A program made the translations under genes and the position numbers. From Dicaeum eximium (taxonomy: Eukaryota; Chordata; Aves; Passeriformes; Dicaeidae): a stretch of 64,000 bases of DNA. The DNA lies in assembly GCA_013396995.1 (NCBI GenBank), contig VWZP01002541.1, positions 386,088-450,087 on the forward strand, written 5' to 3'. The notes under the pieces were generated by a model. The model searched no databases. It saw only the letters and a list, made by a program, of their open reading frames with translations, and was not told where the DNA came from. Shown here piece after piece: positions 58,992 through 64,000 of this stretch; positions within the stretch are counted from its first letter, which is position 1, and the number at the start of each line of letters is the position of its first letter.

Positions 58992-61900
58992 CTGCAAGAA
59001 ACCAATTAAAACTTTAATGTTTTTTTTATAACGGGGAGAAATACTAAATGTATTTTAAAGAAGCCTTCTTAATGCACATTAATTATTTTTGTAAGTTGAA
59101 TATTTTTTAAAACAATGTATTTTAAAAGAAAAAAATGTTTTCCATCTGTGAGTATAGAAATACTGCAATTCTATTTCACAAAACAGATCGGGTTTTCAAG
59201 CGTGTTGTATTTGTGGTTGGCAAGATATTCTAATTAAAGAAAGCCCTTCTAATAAAAAAGTACTCTAGCAAATATTAAAAATACCTAAAGTGCATTTTAA
59301 AACAACCCCAGTTTGCAGGACGGGCAGACTTCCTTGCGATCCTGAAGTATGCGCTCAATGCTAGGACTTAGTAGCATGGCGACCATGTGGTTATCCTACT
59401 AATTATTTAATCTTATTAAACCATTTACAAAATAAGGGCAGGTAGACAACAGATGTCTCACAAATGCTTGGGTTCCTTACATCACAAGCCGGCTGTGGAG
59501 GTCAAAAGGTCCAACTTTCAGCTCTACAGTTTAACTACACAGAGCCATATTTCCTTTGCTCGACTCCGTCATTAGTAAAACGTGCACAGTATTTTGTTAC
59601 TTCCTATTTTGATAGACTTGGAAGCCTGGTGTTTTTTTGTTTTGTTTTGTTTTTATTTTAAAGAACGCAAACAGCCATTACAAGTATGTTTTCTATACAA
59701 TAGGGGGCTCCGGGAACCACAGCTTTGCCCTGACCCCATATAAGGAACTGTATTTTTGGCAGTTGGCCAGCTCTACTTATTGAAGAGCTCCCAAAGTTTG
59801 TGTTCATTCATGTTGCTAACCACAATTCTGAAGGTCTCTGCTGGGACTTGTGCCAAACAAGCGAAAATGAACCCTTAAACAGATGAAGCTAAGGAGGCTG
59901 GCCAAAATCTTGCATAATCCAATGCAATAAAAATACCTTCTTCCTTGGCTGCTTATGCTTTTTCTCTTTCGAAGAAAAAAAGGTTTGTGTCAAATGCTAA
60001 GTTGCAGAGACAGGCAATCAAAGAAATGAAAGCATGGCTGCTTATTTTAAAGGCATTTTCCTACCTGATAAAAAATTATTTCAGAACAAAGAAAAGATTG
60101 GAGGGGGGGGGAGTAAGGGAGGTGGAATCAAAGACACACAAACCTGTGTGATCACTGGTTTTAACATTAATCTTCTAAGAAAATGTAAACAACCTTTACA
60201 AATGAAACTTTTTTTGAAAAACAAAAAAAGAAGGTGAACAGTAAGGAACTCAATTTGTGGGACATTTTGACATGCATAACTGCACACAAGAGACAGGGGA
60301 AACATACTGGTTATTACAGCAAAATATTACAGAGTATAAACTATGTCTCTGGAAAGAATCACACACTACCATTAACTTTTGGCTTTCTGCCAACGTATTA
60401 AACTTGATGAATGGACTTTTATGAATTCACACAACTGTTTTCAATGATACTTTATTTACTATATACTAGTGAGAAATTGTGCCTGATATTTACATTCTTC
60501 TACTGTCACAAAGTTAGAAAAAGCCACAAGTAATTGCTTATAATGATCAGGCGTTCGTTGGCTTTTCTGTTTATAGGTACATGCAAGATTGCTAGACATG
60601 GAACCACAGTGTCGCTTCAAATCTGGCTGTCACTTCTTCTGATTCTTTGTTGGGTTTTTTTTAAAGAATTACATATCTTTAATAGAATTAATCTGAATTA
60701 TTTCTAAGTCTTAAAAATAATGCAGGCATTTCCACCTACCCAGGTACAACAGCTTCCAGAAATACACTATGTTAGTACTGTGACAGTGACGAAGGCAGCA
60801 ATACTGCACAGCTCCTGCTATTTTCCTCAAAAAAATGCCCATAGGGCAGTTTCAACTTAACTATTGCTGTTCCTAGCAACCTTCAGTTGTTTTCCCCTCA
60901 AAACCAAACAAACTTCAGTCAAATCCTTTCACTGATAAAACCTTACAGAATGGAGTAGTAAGAGATTCAACCAGGATCATTCAACCATATCTTAAAAGGG
61001 CAGACTAGGAAAATAAAAGTTTATATGATGGTATGAGTTCTACTCATAGTTTTGGGGGTAGGGTGGGGGCAAGTTTGAAACTCCAAACACCAGGCCTTGT
61101 TTCTGTTTAGTTTTAGCATTTTTCCCTAAAAGATGTTGTTTCATTCCAGCAAGTCTATGTACTGCTCACATTTCACACAGAAGTTTCTATACTTTTTTCT
61201 CAGTCCATGTAATTCACTGCAAGGCTGCTTAAAACTGTGCAATAGCAGCCATATATTAATTTACGATGGCAGGGTAGCTATAATCAGCAAGAGGAATACA
61301 TATTTATTTGACTGAAACATGCACAAATAGCTTTAAGAATTTTTTGAAAGTACCTAAGTATCTTGAAGGGAGTTGCTCAGATTTGTTAACTATCACACCA
61401 CAAAACAGAAGACATCAAAGGAATTAAACGTTTGCTAAGTCCGTTGATAAAACAGATGAAAAGACTTAGCAGGATTTAAACAATATCTAAAAACTTGACT
61501 TTTCTCACAAGTAATGGGTTCACCCCAAACACTACCCCTGTTTGAATTTTAAAATAATAGTAAAGGTGTCTTACAAGTTGGAACTATACAAGTTCCAATG
61601 CCATCCTGCATCCTATGCAACTCTTAAAGCAAAAAGACACAATAAAATTGTTCAAATAAGTTGAAGGCAAGTAAAAAAACCTTTGAAAATACTTTTTCAA
61701 AATGGCAATGTAAAATGACAAGAATAATGATTTGTGAAGCTTTCTTATATATGTGACGACTTCATCTGACAAGAAGTAGAGAAGGTGGAGGAGTGCTACA
61801 TTATTTAAAGGTGAAATAGGAGCTTCATGTTTCACTCACAGTTGAAACAAGCTGTAGCAAGCATTTATTAAAAATGCACAATCATCCTGTCAATACATAT

Positions 61901-64000
61901 TAAGGTCACAGGACTGACACATGTTCTAAAATGCAGAAGTTTTAAGGCTGTATTATTCTTTATTTCAACTGTTTCTATTTACACACTCAACACAATACAT
62001 GATCAAAAGGTATGAACTAATAAAAACCCAAGACTACTAAGTCTTTATTTAGAAAAGGCAGCAAATTTTCCTGAAAATATTTTAGCAGAGGATTTAAGCC
62101 CATCTAGGGGTATACAGCACACTGCTTTCCTTTATGGTATGTGCAATAAATCAGTAAAGTCATAAGCAGCAGAGCAGCACAGAAGGACAATGCACTGTAA
62201 TTCAGAGAATGCCCATGCACAGTAAGAAATGATTGATATTTGACTGATGTTTAAAAACACTTCCTCAACAGCAAAAGAAAGTACAAGCATATTCTTCTAA
62301 TTAAAGAACAAGACCTGCAAGTTAACTACATTTAATTCATATATATAAATGTCCTCCAAAATATTTAGAATAGTTTTATATTTGTTTGCATGAGTCCAGG
62401 ATAGTATTTAACAGTTTGACCATAAAGTTTCCAGAGCATTCATATCTGAACATTTACTCCTATCTGAAATTTTCAGAGAAAAGCCGTCCCTTCAATCAAA
62501 AGTTACATGTTCTTCCAGCAGAAAAAAACAAAGGGGAGAAAAATGAGACAATACTTAGATGTATGCAATCAGACTGAGTTGCAAAACTCTGAGACCCTTT
62601 GAACATGCCTTTTCCCCCATTCCTTTCAAGTTTTGTGCTATGAAATATTTTCTGATAACAGGCCTCATTTCTGTCTCAGCTCCACACCAGTAAGGTTTTA
62701 ATACTCAGCGTGTGATGAGAGATGAAACCAAGTGTGAACAACTTTTGGGTCCCATGAGTAGGCTGACTGTTGAAGCTGTCAGGTTCAATTGCATCATTCC
62801 ACATTATTCAATGCCCCAAACTGCTCCCTAATTGTTAGAGGCTTAACATATTCAAAACCATTGTTTAGGCTAATGCTGAAATGCCTACAGTTGAGTTTCC
62901 ACAAAGAAAGGGGAGGGATTTAATTGTAGTTAAACCATTACTGAACTCTCTTCCTTTCGTGATAGGGCAACAAGGATGTCCAGAACAACCAATTCCAAGA
63001 CAGATTCTTAATCAGTTTATATCCAATCAACAGCCCCTTCCCCCTCTGCTTTAAAAACTGTCATTGCTATAGTGTAGCTTTGTGTTATATCATCATAATG
63101 CTTTATAATTAGTGACACATTACCTAATTACCTATTTCTGCCAATATTTATTTGTCAAAAATAATTTCAAAGGTTAATTTTATTTCTTGTTTAAAATAAA
63201 AACATATCATTGTTCCTGTGGTTGGGGTCACACCATTTACCAATCATACCAGGTTATGCATCACAGCATGATGCTGTGATATGAAGTGCCCAACTCCCCC
63301 TTGCTCCTACTATTACAAAGTCAAGAATTAAAAAGCATTAGGGATACCACTAACAACTACTTATGGCCAACTACTACTGAAATCAAAATTTTTGATGCAA
63401 ATGAAATTTAAAGCTAAATTTTCTGCAAGGTGTTCTGGTACCCTTCTGAGATGTTACAAACACTTTCCATGCATGTCTAGCTTCATGAAATACAGAAGGA
63501 AGTTCAAGCACAGGACCAAGTGTTAGCATCAGTTTACTTCATCTAGAAGACATCTTAAGCTGATGCATTTTGGTCTATGGCAAGCAACATTTATCTGAAC
63601 AATTAATTAATTAAAACTTGCACTGAAATTAAATGAGATTAAATATGAACACATATTAATCTAGACACATAATTATAATAAAAATTTAGAATGTGCATGT
63701 ATAAAAATTATTTTCTTTTCTTGAGAGGTGAAAAGAGCTGCCTACCAAGTGACACCAGCAGAAGCAACCTTGCCTTGTGTTCCCTACCTTAACTTGGGCA
63801 AGAGAAGAATTATGATTTCAATTCCCAGAATTTTTAAGGCCTCTGGTTGGGTACTGAGCGCAACAGGAAGAATGTGCTACTGCTCCCTTTTTTTCTTTCA
63901 GTACTTATGGTACAACCTCTAACTACATTTAGGAGAGGTGAGTGTCCCACCAATGCCCATCATCACTGCCTCCTGTGAACTGTCAGCTGCTCCTTGGGAT
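58992..64000 (-). other. MLLT10: MLLT10 intron (partial, runs off the right edge)
   Basis: AT-rich sequence with no exon I can recognise; the next upstream AF10 exon must lie beyond 64000. It contains a perfect inverted repeat at 63260-63280 and a G-run near 60102-60111. I see no identifiable transposon. Confidence 0.8.
63260..63280. repeat. Perfect 10-bp inverted repeat
   Basis: ATCACAGCAT (63260-63269) and ATGCTGTGAT (63271-63280) are exact reverse complements separated by one G. It could form a small cruciform or bind a dimeric factor; no function is known. Confidence 0.8.

Noticed and set aside
59736..59745. CCATATAAGG, a perfect CArg-box (SRF) match
   Set aside because: A CC(A/T)6GG match is expected several times by chance in 64 kb, and nothing else supports it.
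1..64000. CRISPR arrays, operons, tRNA or rRNA genes
   Set aside because: This is a vertebrate nuclear locus. I saw no regularly spaced repeats, no tRNA cloverleaf and no rRNA sequence.

Overview
This is vertebrate nuclear DNA, almost certainly from a bird and probably a songbird. It is AT-rich and gene-sparse. It carries CR1 LINE copies of the kind that dominate avian genomes, plus LTR-type repeats I associate with bird genomes. Two intron-rich genes face each other tail to tail: the 3' end of DNAJC1 on the + strand and the 3' end of MLLT10 (AF10) on the - strand. From memory, the human orthologues are also convergent neighbours on 10p12, so this looks like conserved synteny. I recognised both genes by reading exon peptides and checking splice sites and phases; no database search was possible.

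Layout. Bases 1-21161 are one DNAJC1 intron that runs off the left edge. It holds two young CR1 copies (about 2.07-3.28 kb and 19.13-20.82 kb, both on the - strand), two decayed CR1 pieces on the + strand (12.6-13.0 and 14.2-15.2 kb) and two LTR-like repeats (6.58-7.02 and 10.2-10.8 kb). The last four coding exons of DNAJC1 lie at 21162-21281, 32638-32686, 33144-33622 and 34794-34862. A short 3' UTR follows, with a poly(A) signal at 34989. About 5 kb of intergenic DNA separates this from the MLLT10 3' end near 40030. The last nine MLLT10 coding exons, read right to left, lie at 58991-58874, 57544-57472, 53020-52866, 50932-50744, 50333-50245, 50119-49761, 44860-44758, 44022-43810 and 41650-41606, followed by a 3' UTR of about 1.6 kb. 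The rest, out to 64000, is MLLT10 intron.

The gene models check arithmetically. The DNAJC1 exons sum to 717 nt (239 codons including stop) and the MLLT10 exons to 1344 nt (448 codons including stop). Every junction is GT-AG and phase-compatible, and there is no internal stop. DNAJC1 encodes an ER J-domain protein whose two C-terminal SANT domains fall in this window. MLLT10 encodes a chromatin cofactor of the DOT1L methyltransferase; its octapeptide-leucine-zipper region and Gln/His-rich C-terminus fall here. The two genes are not known to act in one pathway, so their adjacency looks like inherited gene order.

There is one assembly gap of 63 Ns (43694-43756) next to a long poly-A run, in the last MLLT10 intron. 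I saw no RNA genes, CRISPR arrays, prokaryotic features or convincing new protein-coding system. The most interesting leads are small: tandem 3' splice sites at the leucine-zipper exon, a candidate poison exon beside a CpG cluster and paired T-tracts in the intron splitting the octapeptide from the zipper, a possible conserved enhancer near 58 kb, and a set of CR1 insertions with orientation bias.
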